Shown: positions 1 to 7,754 of the stretch, piece after piece
Layout: each line of letters opens with the position of its first letter
Numbering within the stretch: position 1 is the stretch's first letter
From: Bacilli bacterium
Lineage (GTDB): Bacteria > Bacillota_I > Bacilli_A > RF39 > UBA660
DNA length: 40,207 bases
Reading direction: 5' to 3'
NCBI GenBank assembly: GCA_017513865.1
Contig: JAFWMN010000006.1
Coordinates: forward strand, 66,857 to 107,063
Position numbers and translations under genes: made by a program
The notes under the pieces: generated by a model
The model's database searches: none
The model's input: the letters and a program-made list of their open reading frames with translations, nothing else
What the model was told of the DNA's origin: nothing

Positions 1-1070
1 TTATCATACGAAAATGTTACGTTTTTGAATTCGAAATTACCTTCTATTTTGTCTAAATGTTTTTTTCCAAATTTTTCTTTTTTGAATTTTCCATCGACTA
101 TTTCGAAGACTCTAGATGCGGATAAATTGAATTTTTTTAATTGTTCATTGAAATCGGTTAGCGAATAAAGTAGACTATACATTCTACTTTGATACATGTA
201 TATGACTATTAAACTATCAATTGTTAGATTATTCGTTTTAATTAAAATGACTCCTAATACGATGAAAAGAAACTCTGCTATATCTTGCATTGATCCACTT
301 ATAAAATTATATTTTGCTTGTTTTACATTTAAATTTAACTGTTCTTTATTAGCGTTTTCTATTTTGTCCATTACTTTTTTTAAGAAATCTTTGGTAGAAT
401 TCAGTACTTTTATATCTCTTATTCCTCTTACGAGCTCGCCTATTAATCCGCTGTTTTTTTCATCTAATTCTCTATTTTTCTTGGACCATTTAAACCAAAT
501 GTTAGCATTTATTCTTTCAATCCAGAAAATAAAGAATAGAGCAACTACGCAGTAAATAAACATTATTTTATTTACAATAAATATGGCTCCTATTATTCCA
601 ATATCAGCGAATATTCTTAATACATAAAACATAATCATATTTATAATATCTGATAAGCTTCTTGCGTCTTTGGTTAACCTATCGATGAAGACCCCTGAAG
701 AATTACCGTCAATTTCTTTTATATCTAGTTTTAATGTTTCTTCAGTTACATCTCTTTGCAGGTCATTCAGTATTTTCATGTGAATATTTGCGGTTAGTTT
801 TCTTGTTATATATCTATTTATGTTGATGGTTACTTCTAATATTAAAATTAATAGTGAAACTGATATCAATTTTTCTAATAGGCCTTTGTTTAAATTAAGG
901 ATTTGTTTTGCGGTAAGAAGTGGCATTATGACATTTATAACTAGTCCAATTAGCATTACTATACCTTGAATTATTAAATATTTTTTATGCTTTTTTGCAT
1001 ATGGCCATATCTTTTTTATAATTTTCCATGTTTCTTTTATGCTTACTTTTTTATTTTCTTCTTCATTCAT
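1..1070 (-). CDS. ABC transporter, permease plus start of ATPase domain (3' end outside window)
   Basis: My own translation from an ATG at 1068-1070 stays open to the left edge (about 356 codons). The first ~300 residues are an exporter-type membrane domain with hydrophobic helices (for example IVMLIGLVINVIMPLL). The last visible residues are the start of a nucleotide-binding domain, with the typical FEFKNVTFSYD strand just before the Walker A, which lies outside the window. It is probably a half-transporter that works as a dimer and exports an unknown substrate. The Shine-Dalgarno is GAGGTG, 6 nt before ATG. The first seven codons and the leader are identical to those of gyrA (33-bp match). 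Substrate cannot be inferred. It lies downstream of rsmI on the same strand. Confidence 0.85.
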   Translation of the reverse strand, partial: MNEEENKKVSIKETWKIIKKIWPYAKKHKKYLIIQGIVMLIGLVINVIMPLLTAKQILNLNKGLLEKLISVSLLILILEVTININRYITRKLTANIHMKILNDLQRDVTEETLKLDIKEIDGNSSGVFIDRLTKDARSLSDIINMIMFYVLRIFADIGIIGAIFIVNKIMFIYCVVALFFIFWIERINANIWFKWSKKNRELDEKNSGLIGELVRGIRDIKVLNSTKDFLKKVMDKIENANKEQLNLNVKQAKYNFISGSMQDIAEFLFIVLGVILIKTNNLTIDSLIVIYMYQSRMYSLLYSLTDFNEQLKKFNLSASRVFEIVDGKFKKEKFGKKHLDKIEGNFEFKNVTFSYD

Positions 1071-1097
1071 CTATTACACCTCTCTTTGATTTTATTT

Positions 1098-1132
1098 TAA
1101 GGCAAAAAGACAATATTTTTTAAACAATATTG
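1098..1132 (-). terminator. weak AT-only hairpin after rsmI
   Basis: Just after the rsmI stop, CAATATT and AATATTG (1111-1117 and 1126-1132) form a 7-bp AT-rich stem, followed on the minus strand by TCTTTTT. Stability is low, so this may be only a partial terminator before the ABC transporter gene. Confidence 0.3.
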
Positions 1133-1134
1133 AC

Positions 1135-1977
1135 TTATTTGTTTTTCAAATATTCATTATAAACTTCGCTTTTTGGCAGGTTTCTTTCTTTGGCTACTTT
1201 TTTAATTGCCTCTTTTGGAATAATTCCTTCTTCTAAATAAATGTTTATATGATCTTTTATTGTTAGGTTATCATAGTTTTTTGTTTCATTATTTCCTTCA
1301 ACTATGATAACAATTTCCCCTTTTAGTTCTTCATACTTTTCTATTATTTCTTCTATTTTTCCTCTAATTATTTCTTCATATTTTTTGCTTATTTCTCTAG
1401 CAATAGATATTTTTCTATTACCAAAAATTTCTTTGATATTTTCTAGTGTTTTTAATACTCTATGTGGTGATTCATAGAAAACTATTGGGTATTTATTTGT
1501 TTTTAAAGTTTCTAATTCTTTTTTTCTTTTACTTTCTTTATTATTTAAAAATCCATAAAATGTAAATGGTCCTCCTGCCAATCCTGACATGACAACAGCG
1601 GGAATTATGGCTGTTGCTCCTGGAAGGCATACTACATTATATCCTTCTTTTATTGCTTCTTTTACTAATATATATCCGGGATCACTTATAACTGGTGTTC
1701 CAGCATCACTTACAATAGCTATATCTTTTCCATTTTTTAGATATTCGATTTCTTTAGTTATCATTTTGTTTTCATTATATAGATGATTCGATAATATTTT
1801 TTTGTTAATATTATAATGTTTTAAAAGAATGTTTGTAGTTCTAGTATCTTCAGCAAAAATAACCTCTACTTCTTTTAAGATATTTAGTGCTCGTAAGGTT
1901 ATATCTTCTAAATTTCCTATTGGTGTAGGCACAATATATATTGTTGGAGAATTATCATAACTTTTTTGTGTTTTCAT
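1135..1977 (-). CDS. rsmI: 16S rRNA (cytidine1402-2'-O)-methyltransferase
   Basis: 280 aa, the usual size for RsmI (formerly YraL/YabC), a tetrapyrrole-methylase-fold enzyme that uses SAM to 2'-O-methylate C1402 in the 30S decoding centre. Hallmarks: the P-loop-like PTPIGNLEDITLRAL at 17-31, AEDTRT at 42-47, and VSDAGTPVISDPG at 89-101. The start is the ATG at 1977 with GGTGG about 5 nt upstream. A sigma-A-type promoter lies immediately upstream (TTGTCT at 2016-2021, 17 bp, TATAAT at 1993-1998) and overlaps the terminator of the preceding gene. In Bacillus this gene also lies close downstream of holB-yaaT-yabB, so the position supports the call. Confidence 0.95.
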   Translation of the reverse strand: MKTQKSYDNSPTIYIVPTPIGNLEDITLRALNILKEVEVIFAEDTRTTNILLKHYNINKKILSNHLYNENKMITKEIEYLKNGKDIAIVSDAGTPVISDPGYILVKEAIKEGYNVVCLPGATAIIPAVVMSGLAGGPFTFYGFLNNKESKRKKELETLKTNKYPIVFYESPHRVLKTLENIKEIFGNRKISIAREISKKYEEIIRGKIEEIIEKYEELKGEIVIIVEGNNETKNYDNLTIKDHINIYLEEGIIPKEAIKKVAKERNLPKSEVYNEYLKNK

Positions 1978-1992
1978 TTTACCACCATTATA

Positions 1993-2021
1993 ATTATAGT
2001 TTTTTTTATAAAAAAAGACAA
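1993..2021 (-). promoter_or_regulatory. rsmI promoter overlapping upstream terminator
   Basis: -35 TTGTCT (2016-2021), 17-bp spacer, -10 TATAAT (1993-1998). The -35 hexamer is formed by the descending arm of the terminator hairpin of the preceding metallopeptidase gene, and the spacer contains its T-tract. This would give a leader of about 10 nt before the rsmI ATG. No other promoter was seen in the 55-bp gap. Confidence 0.5.
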
Positions 2022-2034
2022 CTGGTGCTGTCTT
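2010..2034 (-). terminator. intrinsic terminator of first HEYTH gene
   Basis: On the minus strand AAGACAGC-ACCA-GTTGTCTT forms an 8-bp stem (one G-U pair) with a 4-nt loop, followed by seven T including the last two stem T. It begins inside the stop codon of the 2033-3034 gene. It is nearly identical to the terminator of the neighbouring paralog at 3092-3116. Confidence 0.85.
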
Positions 2035-3034
2035 AGTTTAATAATGTTTTAACTTTTGTACGTATAATTTGACTTCCTCTTTCTTCACTAGCATCTAATT
2101 TTATTAGGGTTTCTTCTAAGGTTCTTTCTCCGACTAATGTTTTCTTTATTTCATTTAGTATAGCTTTTTTACCTTTGATTGAGGTTCTGATATACATATC
2201 GAGTAAATCTATAGCATATATTGTTGAATTAATATATACGGCCTTGATATCTGGTAAATAGCCGTCTTGTTTTTCTAAATTTAATTTGATAATATTTTTT
2301 CTTATTGCTTCTAATCTTGAGATAAGGGCTGCATTTAATAATCTTCCATCTTGGTCTTGCTCGTGAGCAGATAACAATTCCATGAAGATTGAAAGCAATT
2401 CATCATTGGCATAATTTTCGACAATACCTTTATGTCTATTTATTAAAGTGTGAGTATACTCGTGAACTAAAACTGAAAAGCTTAATTCATCTCCTTGGTT
2501 TTCCATTCCTATACCCATACTTATATAGGGAGCTTCGCCTAATATATTTAGGTCTATACTTTCTCTATATGGTAAATATGTTACACTCCAGCCATTTTTC
2601 CCTTTTTTACCAAAGTACTCTATTGGTATTTTTATTATATCTGTTTTTTTTGATTTTTTTAAAACGAAATTCATAAAATCTATATAGTTGTTATCATTTA
2701 TTGTATTTTCTTCGTTTTTTTCTAGAAAGTGAATTTCAAGTGAATCATCTTTTGTGTTGAGATATGGGATTTTTGTATTTATATCTTCTGTTACGGTACT
2801 TATAAAAAGCTTCCCTTTTTTGTTTATCTCACTCATTGTTTCGCTATTTAGTCTAGCGTTGCGGCATCTTGTTTTTTTGCTTTTTGTCATATCTATTAAT
2901 AATCTTTCATATTCTCTGGTATTTAAAAATGGATAATCAAATTTTTTAAATCCGCCGATAGCTAGTTCTTTTTTTATTATGTTTTTTGTGTGTTCATTCG
3001 CTTTCATTACTATTTCTTCGTTATCATATATCAT
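2033..3034 (-). CDS. putative zinc metallopeptidase (HEYTH), paralog A
   Basis: 333 aa, no signal peptide and no membrane segment, so probably cytoplasmic. I do not recognise a named family. The only catalytic signature is HEYTH at residues 191-195 (HExxH), followed by two invariant Glu, E212 and E219; E219 lies 24 residues after the second His, a spacing compatible with gluzincin-type peptidases such as M3, so a zinc peptidase is inferred. The Shine-Dalgarno AAAGGAG is 7 nt before the ATG. It has its own promoter (-35 TTGACA, 3079-3084) and terminator. It is colinear with the next gene over its whole length, clearly a tandem duplicate. The first-half regions differ most; the HEYTH block and the C-terminal LNEIKKTL.GERTLEETL.LDASEERGSQ block are best conserved. 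Confidence 0.8.
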   Translation of the reverse strand: MIYDNEEIVMKANEHTKNIIKKELAIGGFKKFDYPFLNTREYERLLIDMTKSKKTRCRNARLNSETMSEINKKGKLFISTVTEDINTKIPYLNTKDDSLEIHFLEKNEENTINDNNYIDFMNFVLKKSKKTDIIKIPIEYFGKKGKNGWSVTYLPYRESIDLNILGEAPYISMGIGMENQGDELSFSVLVHEYTHTLINRHKGIVENYANDELLSIFMELLSAHEQDQDGRLLNAALISRLEAIRKNIIKLNLEKQDGYLPDIKAVYINSTIYAIDLLDMYIRTSIKGKKAILNEIKKTLVGERTLEETLIKLDASEERGSQIIRTKVKTLLN

Positions 3035-3055
3035 AATTTAGCTCCTTTGATTTTT

Positions 3056-3084
3056 ATCTTATATTATTTTTATATTTATGTCAA
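3056..3084 (-). promoter_or_regulatory. promoter of paralog A
   Basis: Perfect -35 TTGACA (3079-3084), with -10 candidates TAAGAT (17-bp spacing, 3056-3061) or TATAAG (15-bp spacing, 3058-3063). It lies directly after the terminator of paralog B, so A is transcribed independently. Confidence 0.55.
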
Positions 3085-3091
3085 TTATAAT

Positions 3092-3116
3092 AAAAAAAGA
3101 CAACTGGTGTTGTCTT
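3092..3116 (-). terminator. intrinsic terminator of second HEYTH gene
   Basis: A perfect 8-bp stem AAGACAAC-ACCA-GTTGTCTT (3097-3116), followed by a T run on the minus strand. It starts in the stop codon of the 3115-4116 gene and differs by one base from the paralog A terminator in the stem, so the duplication included the 3' flank. Confidence 0.88.
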
Positions 3117-4116
3117 AATTTAAATATTTTTTTACTTTTGCTCGTATGGTTTGACTTCCTCTTTCCTCGCTGGCATCTAGGGCTGTTAATGTTTCTTCTA
3201 AAGTTCTTTCTCCGGCTAAGGTTTTCTTTATTTCATTTAATATGGCTTTTTTGCCATTGGTTGATGATTTTTCATACATTTCAAATAGATCCATTGCGTA
3301 AATTGTTGAATCAATATATACTGATTTTATGTCTGGTATATATCCGGTTATTTTGTTATAGTTTGCGATTAGCATATCTTTTCTTATCCATTCTAATCTT
3401 TCAATCATTGCAAGTTCTATTAATCTTCCATCTGTTTCTTTTTCGTAAGCAGCAACTAATTCCATGAAAATTGATAGTAACTCTGAATATGCATAATTCT
3501 CTATTATTCCTTTGTGTCTATCAACTAACGCATGTGTATATTCATGAACTAGTGTTTTAAAACTCAATTCGTCATTTTGGTTTTTTAGATCAATCCCACA
3601 ACTTAAAAATGGGATTTTTCTTAATAAGTTTGGATTAACTTCACTATACTTATGGGCAAATTGTGAATGTATGCCGTTTTTTGAATCACTAATTATAAAT
3701 CTTACTGGTAATTTAGTAATTTCTATTCTTCTTGATTTTTTTAATGCATATCTCATGAAATCTAAGTAATTAGAATCCTCTATTTCATAGTCTCCTGTTT
3801 CTCTAGTAAAGTCGTATATAATTGCATCATCATCTAGATTTATATATGAAATTTTTGTGTTTATACCTTCTGTTATTCCTGCTATAAATTCTCTTCCGGC
3901 TTTTTTTATTTCATTTCGGCTTATGATGGCTACTTTTGGATTATACTCTGTTATTTTTTTACTTCTGGTCATTTCAATTAATAATCTTTCATATTCCTTA
4001 GTATCTAAAAATGAGGTGTCAAAAGTTTTATAGTTGCCGACAGCCATACTTCTTTCTACTTCTTCTTGTATTTCTTCATTTGTACTTATGATTTCTTCTT
4101 CATTATCAAAAAACAT
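3115..4116 (-). CDS. putative zinc metallopeptidase (HEYTH), paralog B
   Basis: 333 aa, the same length as paralog A and alignable without visible gaps: HEYTH at 191-195 and Glu at 212 and 219 occupy identical positions. Shared blocks include DTKEYERLLIEMTRSKK (about 38-54), DELSF..LVHEYTH, RHKGI.ENYA..ELLSIFMEL and the final ~45 residues. The rest has diverged, notably 55-180. No signal peptide or membrane helix. Start ATG at 4116 with Shine-Dalgarno AAAGGAG 8 nt upstream. It has its own sigma-A promoter. Function unknown; zinc peptidase activity is inferred only from HExxH plus the downstream Glu. Retention of the motif in both copies argues that both are active. Confidence 0.8.
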   Translation of the reverse strand: MFFDNEEEIISTNEEIQEEVERSMAVGNYKTFDTSFLDTKEYERLLIEMTRSKKITEYNPKVAIISRNEIKKAGREFIAGITEGINTKISYINLDDDAIIYDFTRETGDYEIEDSNYLDFMRYALKKSRRIEITKLPVRFIISDSKNGIHSQFAHKYSEVNPNLLRKIPFLSCGIDLKNQNDELSFKTLVHEYTHALVDRHKGIIENYAYSELLSIFMELVAAYEKETDGRLIELAMIERLEWIRKDMLIANYNKITGYIPDIKSVYIDSTIYAMDLFEMYEKSSTNGKKAILNEIKKTLAGERTLEETLTALDASEERGSQTIRAKVKKYLN

Positions 4117-4140
4117 AAAAATAGCTCCTTTCGCTGAGCT

Positions 4141-4169
4141 ATAATATATTAATTCTACGATTATGTCAA
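4141..4169 (-). promoter_or_regulatory. sigma-A promoter of paralog B
   Basis: -35 TTGACA (4164-4169), 17-bp spacer, -10 TATTAT (4141-4146). The -35 lies at the stop codon of the trmN-like gene, so the promoter is internal to the gene cluster and gives paralog B separate transcription. The leader holds a short AGCTC/GAGCT inverted repeat whose second arm contains the Shine-Dalgarno. Confidence 0.75.
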
Positions 4170-4886
4170 ATTACTTTTGAAATATTTTTGCATTTCTTTT
4201 GTATATGTACCATCTTTTTTGTGTGAATATAATGGTGGTAAAATTTTTAATCCTTTATTTCCATTTTTCTTACCTTCAATAAGTAAGATGTTGGCTTCTT
4301 TATCTTTTTTAGGATATATAAATCTTATTTTTTTGGGTTCAATGTTATTTTCTCTCATTGTTGTTATTATGTCTAGTAGTCTTTCTGGTCGATGGACAAT
4401 TCCGATGGTGCCTCCATTTTTTAATATTTTTCTAGCTATTTTAAGTAAGTCTTTCAAATTTAAATTTATTTCATGTCTTGCAATTGTTTTATAATCATTT
4501 TTATTAAATTTTGAATTTTTTTCAACCTCAAAATATGGTGGATTACAGGTTATTATATCAAAACTTTCTGGTTCAAATTCGTACTTTTTTATATCATCAT
4601 TTATTATTGTTATTTGTCTTTCAAGGTTATTTATTTTAACTGATTCTTTGGCCATTTCGGAAACTTCTTTTTGAATTTCTATTCCTATAATGTGGGCCTT
4701 GGTTTTAGTACTTAATATTAAAGGAATAGGTCCATTTCCAGTACCTATATCCAAAATATTATTTATATTCTTATTTATAGTTATAAAGTTAGGTAGTAGA
4801 ACTGAGTCTAATGAAAAATTAAACATTTCTGGATCTTGAATTATTTTTAAATCTTTATATCCCAATAAATAATTAGTTACTTTCAT
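4161..4886 (-). CDS. tRNA1(Val) (adenine37-N6)-methyltransferase family (TrmN6/YabB)
   Basis: 241 aa Rossmann-fold SAM-dependent methyltransferase. Motif I is DIGTGNG at 46-52, and the catalytic N6-adenine/N-methylase motif IV is NPPYF at 115-119. The family (YfiC/TrmN6 in E. coli, YabB in Bacillus) methylates N6 of A37 in tRNA-Val or acts on a similar target; the exact substrate here is inferred. The start codon overlaps the ricT stop by 4 bp, so the two are translationally coupled, the same yaaT-yabB adjacency as in Bacillus. The yabA gene that usually sits between them is absent. Confidence 0.88.
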   Translation of the reverse strand: MKVTNYLLGYKDLKIIQDPEMFNFSLDSVLLPNFITINKNINNILDIGTGNGPIPLILSTKTKAHIIGIEIQKEVSEMAKESVKINNLERQITIINDDIKKYEFEPESFDIITCNPPYFEVEKNSKFNKNDYKTIARHEINLNLKDLLKIARKILKNGGTIGIVHRPERLLDIITTMRENNIEPKKIRFIYPKKDKEANILLIEGKKNGNKGLKILPPLYSHKKDGTYTKEMQKYFKSNLT

Positions 4887-5662
4887 TTTTTATCTACCTC
4901 AATAATTCCATAATCAGGAACTTCAACTTTATATTTTTGCTTTAAAATGTCTAATCCTTGAATTATTCCTTCCCCTTTCTCAGTTTTAATTTTATCTCCT
5001 ATTTTTTTCATTTTTTTTCGACATTCTGTGTAGCAGTCATCTTCATATTTAAGGCAGCACATTAGTCTTCCGCAAGCTCCATTTATTTTTGTTGGATTAA
5101 GGGCAATATTTTGGTTTTTGGCCATGTTTATTGATACGGTATCTAAATCTTTTAAGTATGATGCACAACATAATTTGCGTCCGCAAGGGCCATAACCACC
5201 AACTTCTTTAGCTTTGTCTCTAACGCCAATTTGGCGGAGTTCAATTCTTACTTTATATATTTTTGCTAGTTCTTTAGCTAAATCTCTGAAATCTACCCTG
5301 TTATCAGCTAAAAATCTAAATATTAATTTATCTCTGTCAAAGGTATAACTGGCATCTATTATTTTCATATTTAGTTCTTGTTTATCGGCAATTTTTTGAC
5401 ATTTGTTTCTTGCAGTAATAGCTTCTTTTTTATTTTTTTGATATTGATTATAATCTCTTTTTGTGGCTATTCTCAAAACTTGTTTTAATTTCCCTTTTAT
5501 TTTTGTTTCGGGCATTTCGGTTAGAGGAATTTTTACAGTGCCGAATTGCATTCCTTGTTCTGTTTCAACAATTACAGTTGCTCCTTCTTTTATCTTATGA
5601 CCGGCAGGATCAAAATAATATATCTTACTTTCATCAAAGGTAACACCTATTACTTCTTTCAT
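4883..5662 (-). CDS. ricT: PSP1-domain protein RicT/YaaT
   Basis: 259 aa. In Bacillus, RicT (YaaT) forms an Fe-S-containing complex with RicA and RicF that acts with RNase Y and affects sporulation, competence and biofilm formation. The cysteines are conserved here: C160, C165-C166, C197, C202-C203, C210 and C214, in GPCGRKLCC and GACGRLMCC. The PSP1 core spans roughly 60-220. It follows holB directly (stop and next start are adjacent) and overlaps the trmN-like gene by 4 bp, so it belongs to the recR-holB-ricT-trmN cluster. Partners RicA/RicF are not in this window. Confidence 0.92.
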   Translation of the reverse strand: MKEVIGVTFDESKIYYFDPAGHKIKEGATVIVETEQGMQFGTVKIPLTEMPETKIKGKLKQVLRIATKRDYNQYQKNKKEAITARNKCQKIADKQELNMKIIDASYTFDRDKLIFRFLADNRVDFRDLAKELAKIYKVRIELRQIGVRDKAKEVGGYGPCGRKLCCASYLKDLDTVSINMAKNQNIALNPTKINGACGRLMCCLKYEDDCYTECRKKMKKIGDKIKTEKGEGIIQGLDILKQKYKVEVPDYGIIEVDKK

Positions 5663-6607
5663 CTATATTCCTCCTTCTAAATCAATTATTAATTTATCAA
5701 TTAGCAGGTTTGCATTTACGTTATATTTTATTGAATTCTTTTTTTCTATTATTATATTTAATTTATCACAAAGTTCCTTTATCTTGTTTTTTTCTAATAT
5801 GTTTTCAATTTCTTTATTTGAATTAAAAATTTCAGTTTCTTTTTTTAATTTTAAATTTATTAGGTCTTTATAATATAAAATCATTATTTCAAAGGCATCA
5901 ATTAACTCTTCTTTGGTTTTTATATATGGATGCCATAATTTGTTTGTATATATTAATGTATTTAAGTGGTTTTTTTCATAATAATTTATGAATTCTATTA
6001 CCTTTTTGATTTTTGTTTCAATGGTTTCGTCTAGTTCTTCTTCGTGATTTAGCTTAATTATTCTTTTAATCGTTTCTATTTCGTTTGCGTCTTTTATTTG
6101 CAAACTTTCTTTAAATCTAATTGTTTGACATCTAGATTTTATTGTTTCTAAAATTGAAAATATGTTGTCAGTTATTAAAATAGCTATAATGTCGTTGTCA
6201 GGTTCTTCCAAAAATTTTAAAATTGAATTTGCTGAATGTTTGTTAAGTTTTTCTGCATGATTTATTATATATATTCTTTTAGTTCCAATCAAGGCTTTTT
6301 CATTAAATTCTTTTTGTAATTCTTGAAGTTGTTGTTTTTTTATCCACATTCCATCTGGGTTTATTATTTTTATTTCTGGAAAATTACCTGATTCTATTAC
6401 TTCACATTGATGACAATTATTACAATTTTCCTTTTTTGTTTTCTTTTCTGGACAAAGCAATCCTTTTATAAAGGCCATTATAAAATTAAAACTTTCGTAA
6501 AATCCATTTGTTTCAAAAAGATATGCATGAGAATATTCGTCATTTAAAATGGCGTTTTTTAATATTTTATAAGCAATCGGCTGTTTTTCTTGATATTCTT
6601 CTATCAT
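5663..6607 (-). CDS. holB: DNA polymerase III subunit delta'
   Basis: 314 aa clamp-loader subunit. It has the AAA+ fold with a degenerate P-loop (ETNGFYESF at 32-40 replaces GPxGxGKT, as expected for delta'), a Cys4 zinc module at C52, C62, C65, C68, and the SRC motif (IKSRCQTIRF) that in this family acts as arginine finger for the neighbouring DnaX subunit. The C-terminal ~120 residues are Lys/Asn/Ile-rich and poorly conserved. ATG at 6607; the next gene ricT follows with no gap. Position between bofA and ricT matches Bacillus. Confidence 0.93.
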   Translation of the reverse strand: MIEEYQEKQPIAYKILKNAILNDEYSHAYLFETNGFYESFNFIMAFIKGLLCPEKKTKKENCNNCHQCEVIESGNFPEIKIINPDGMWIKKQQLQELQKEFNEKALIGTKRIYIINHAEKLNKHSANSILKFLEEPDNDIIAILITDNIFSILETIKSRCQTIRFKESLQIKDANEIETIKRIIKLNHEEELDETIETKIKKVIEFINYYEKNHLNTLIYTNKLWHPYIKTKEELIDAFEIMILYYKDLINLKLKKETEIFNSNKEIENILEKNKIKELCDKLNIIIEKKNSIKYNVNANLLIDKLIIDLEGGI

Positions 6608-6618
6608 GCTTTATCCTC

Positions 6619-6804
6619 CTAGTAAAAAATCATTTTTATTATTATTAATATTATAAGTGATGGAATATTAAAAATAGTAATTAAACTGACAGTTACTATA
6701 TTTATGGGTATTCGTGCGAGTGTTGGAACTAATCTGTTATACCCATATAAAATAAAGAAACTAACAATTATTCTTTTAAAAAAATTATATAATTTTTTCA
6801 GCAT
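6619..6804 (-). CDS. BofA-like small membrane protein
   Basis: 61 aa, almost entirely hydrophobic in two segments (about 12-24 and 30-60). The second half, RIPINIVTVSLITIFNIPSL, followed by a run of Ile/Leu, matches the BofA pattern (LPINxxTxxxxGxxGIPGLxLL). BofA inhibits the SpoIVFB protease that processes pro-sigma-K in Bacillus forespores. Strong Shine-Dalgarno AGAGGTG before ATG. Location directly downstream of recR is exactly that of bofA in Bacillus, which supports orthology despite the short sequence. Whether this organism sporulates cannot be decided here. Confidence 0.72.
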   Translation of the reverse strand: MLKKLYNFFKRIIVSFFILYGYNRLVPTLARIPINIVTVSLITIFNIPSLIILIIIKMIFY

Positions 6805-6843
6805 GAAACACCTCTTATAAATTATATAAATTTTATTTTATTT

Positions 6844-7443
6844 TTATGAAACTTGTCTTCTATCTTCTATAGCCATTTCTAAGGTTAAGGGGTCAATATA
6901 ATCCATTTCAGCTCCCATTGGAATTCCGTGGGCTATTTTAGTTACAGCTATATTTTTTCCTTCTAAGAGCTTGCTTATATATAAAGCTGTTGTTTCTCCT
7001 TCAATGCTTGGTTTAATGGCTAATATAACTTCTTTTATTTTTTCTTTTTCAATCCTTTTTATTAATTCATTTATTCTTATATCTTCAGGGTTGATGGCTT
7101 CTAGTGGTGATATTAAACCACCTAATACATGATATATTCCTTTAAAACTACCTATTTTTTCAAATAAAATAACATTTTTGCATTCTTCGACAACACATAT
7201 TGTAGAATGATCTCTGGTTTTATCTTTACAAATCTCACATTCAGTATCTTCAGTTAAACTTCCACATTTTTCACATGTTTTTATTTTTGTTTTTACTTCT
7301 TTTAGTGATTTGCTGAACAAATTTAAGTTGTCTTCATCCATGTCTAAGGTTGATAGAGCCATTCTTTCGGCTGTTTTTTCTCCGATTCCAGGAAATTTTT
7401 TAAAACTTTCTATTAAGTTTAAAATTGTTTTTGGGTAATTCAT
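6844..7443 (-). CDS. recR: recombination mediator RecR
   Basis: 199 aa, normal length. Helix-hairpin-helix near 10-30 (FPGIGEKTAERMA), zinc finger C57, C60, C69, C72, and a Toprim domain from about 80 (ICVVEE..., ILAIKPSIEGETTALYI). It acts with RecF/RecO to load RecA at gaps. Its ATG overlaps the ybaB stop (TAATG), indicating translational coupling. Confidence 0.96.
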   Translation of the reverse strand: MNYPKTILNLIESFKKFPGIGEKTAERMALSTLDMDEDNLNLFSKSLKEVKTKIKTCEKCGSLTEDTECEICKDKTRDHSTICVVEECKNVILFEKIGSFKGIYHVLGGLISPLEAINPEDIRINELIKRIEKEKIKEVILAIKPSIEGETTALYISKLLEGKNIAVTKIAHGIPMGAEMDYIDPLTLEMAIEDRRQVS

Positions 7444-7739
7444 TAAAATAATCCTGGTATTCCTTGGGTATATTTTCCCATTTTTTCTTCAGTTATTTTA
7501 TCTACTTGTTTCATTGCGTCGTTGGTAGCAACTAGAATCATGTCTTCTAACATTTCTATTTCGTCTTTGTCAAGACTTTCATTATCAATTTTAACTTCTT
7601 TTATTTCTTTAGTTCCCTTTATTGTTACGGTTACGAAAGATGATTTTCCAGTAAATTCCATTTCATCGATTTCGTTTTTTGAATTCATCATTTCTTTTTG
7701 TAATTTTTGTGCTTGTTTCATCATTGCTTGAATGTTCAT
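7443..7739 (-). CDS. YbaB/EbfC nucleoid-associated protein
   Basis: 98 aa, the usual size. N-terminal helix MNIQAMMKQAQKLQKEM and the core VTIKGTKEIKEVKIDNESL typical of the YbaB family, a dimeric DNA-binding protein. It always sits between dnaX and recR in this gene order; here it is 15 bp after dnaX and overlaps the recR start. Confidence 0.94.
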   Translation of the reverse strand: MNIQAMMKQAQKLQKEMMNSKNEIDEMEFTGKSSFVTVTIKGTKEIKEVKIDNESLDKDEIEMLEDMILVATNDAMKQVDKITEEKMGKYTQGIPGLF

Positions 7740-7754
7740 AATTATTCCTTCTTC

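Noticed and set aside
196..555. Plus-strand open frame opposite the ABC transporter
   Set aside because: Shadow of the real minus-strand gene; no Shine-Dalgarno and a composition typical of the complement of a membrane protein gene.
2033..4116. Tandem HEYTH genes as toxin-antitoxin or phage genes
   Set aside because: Equal length, shared fold and motif in both, independent promoters and no integrase or phage neighbours.
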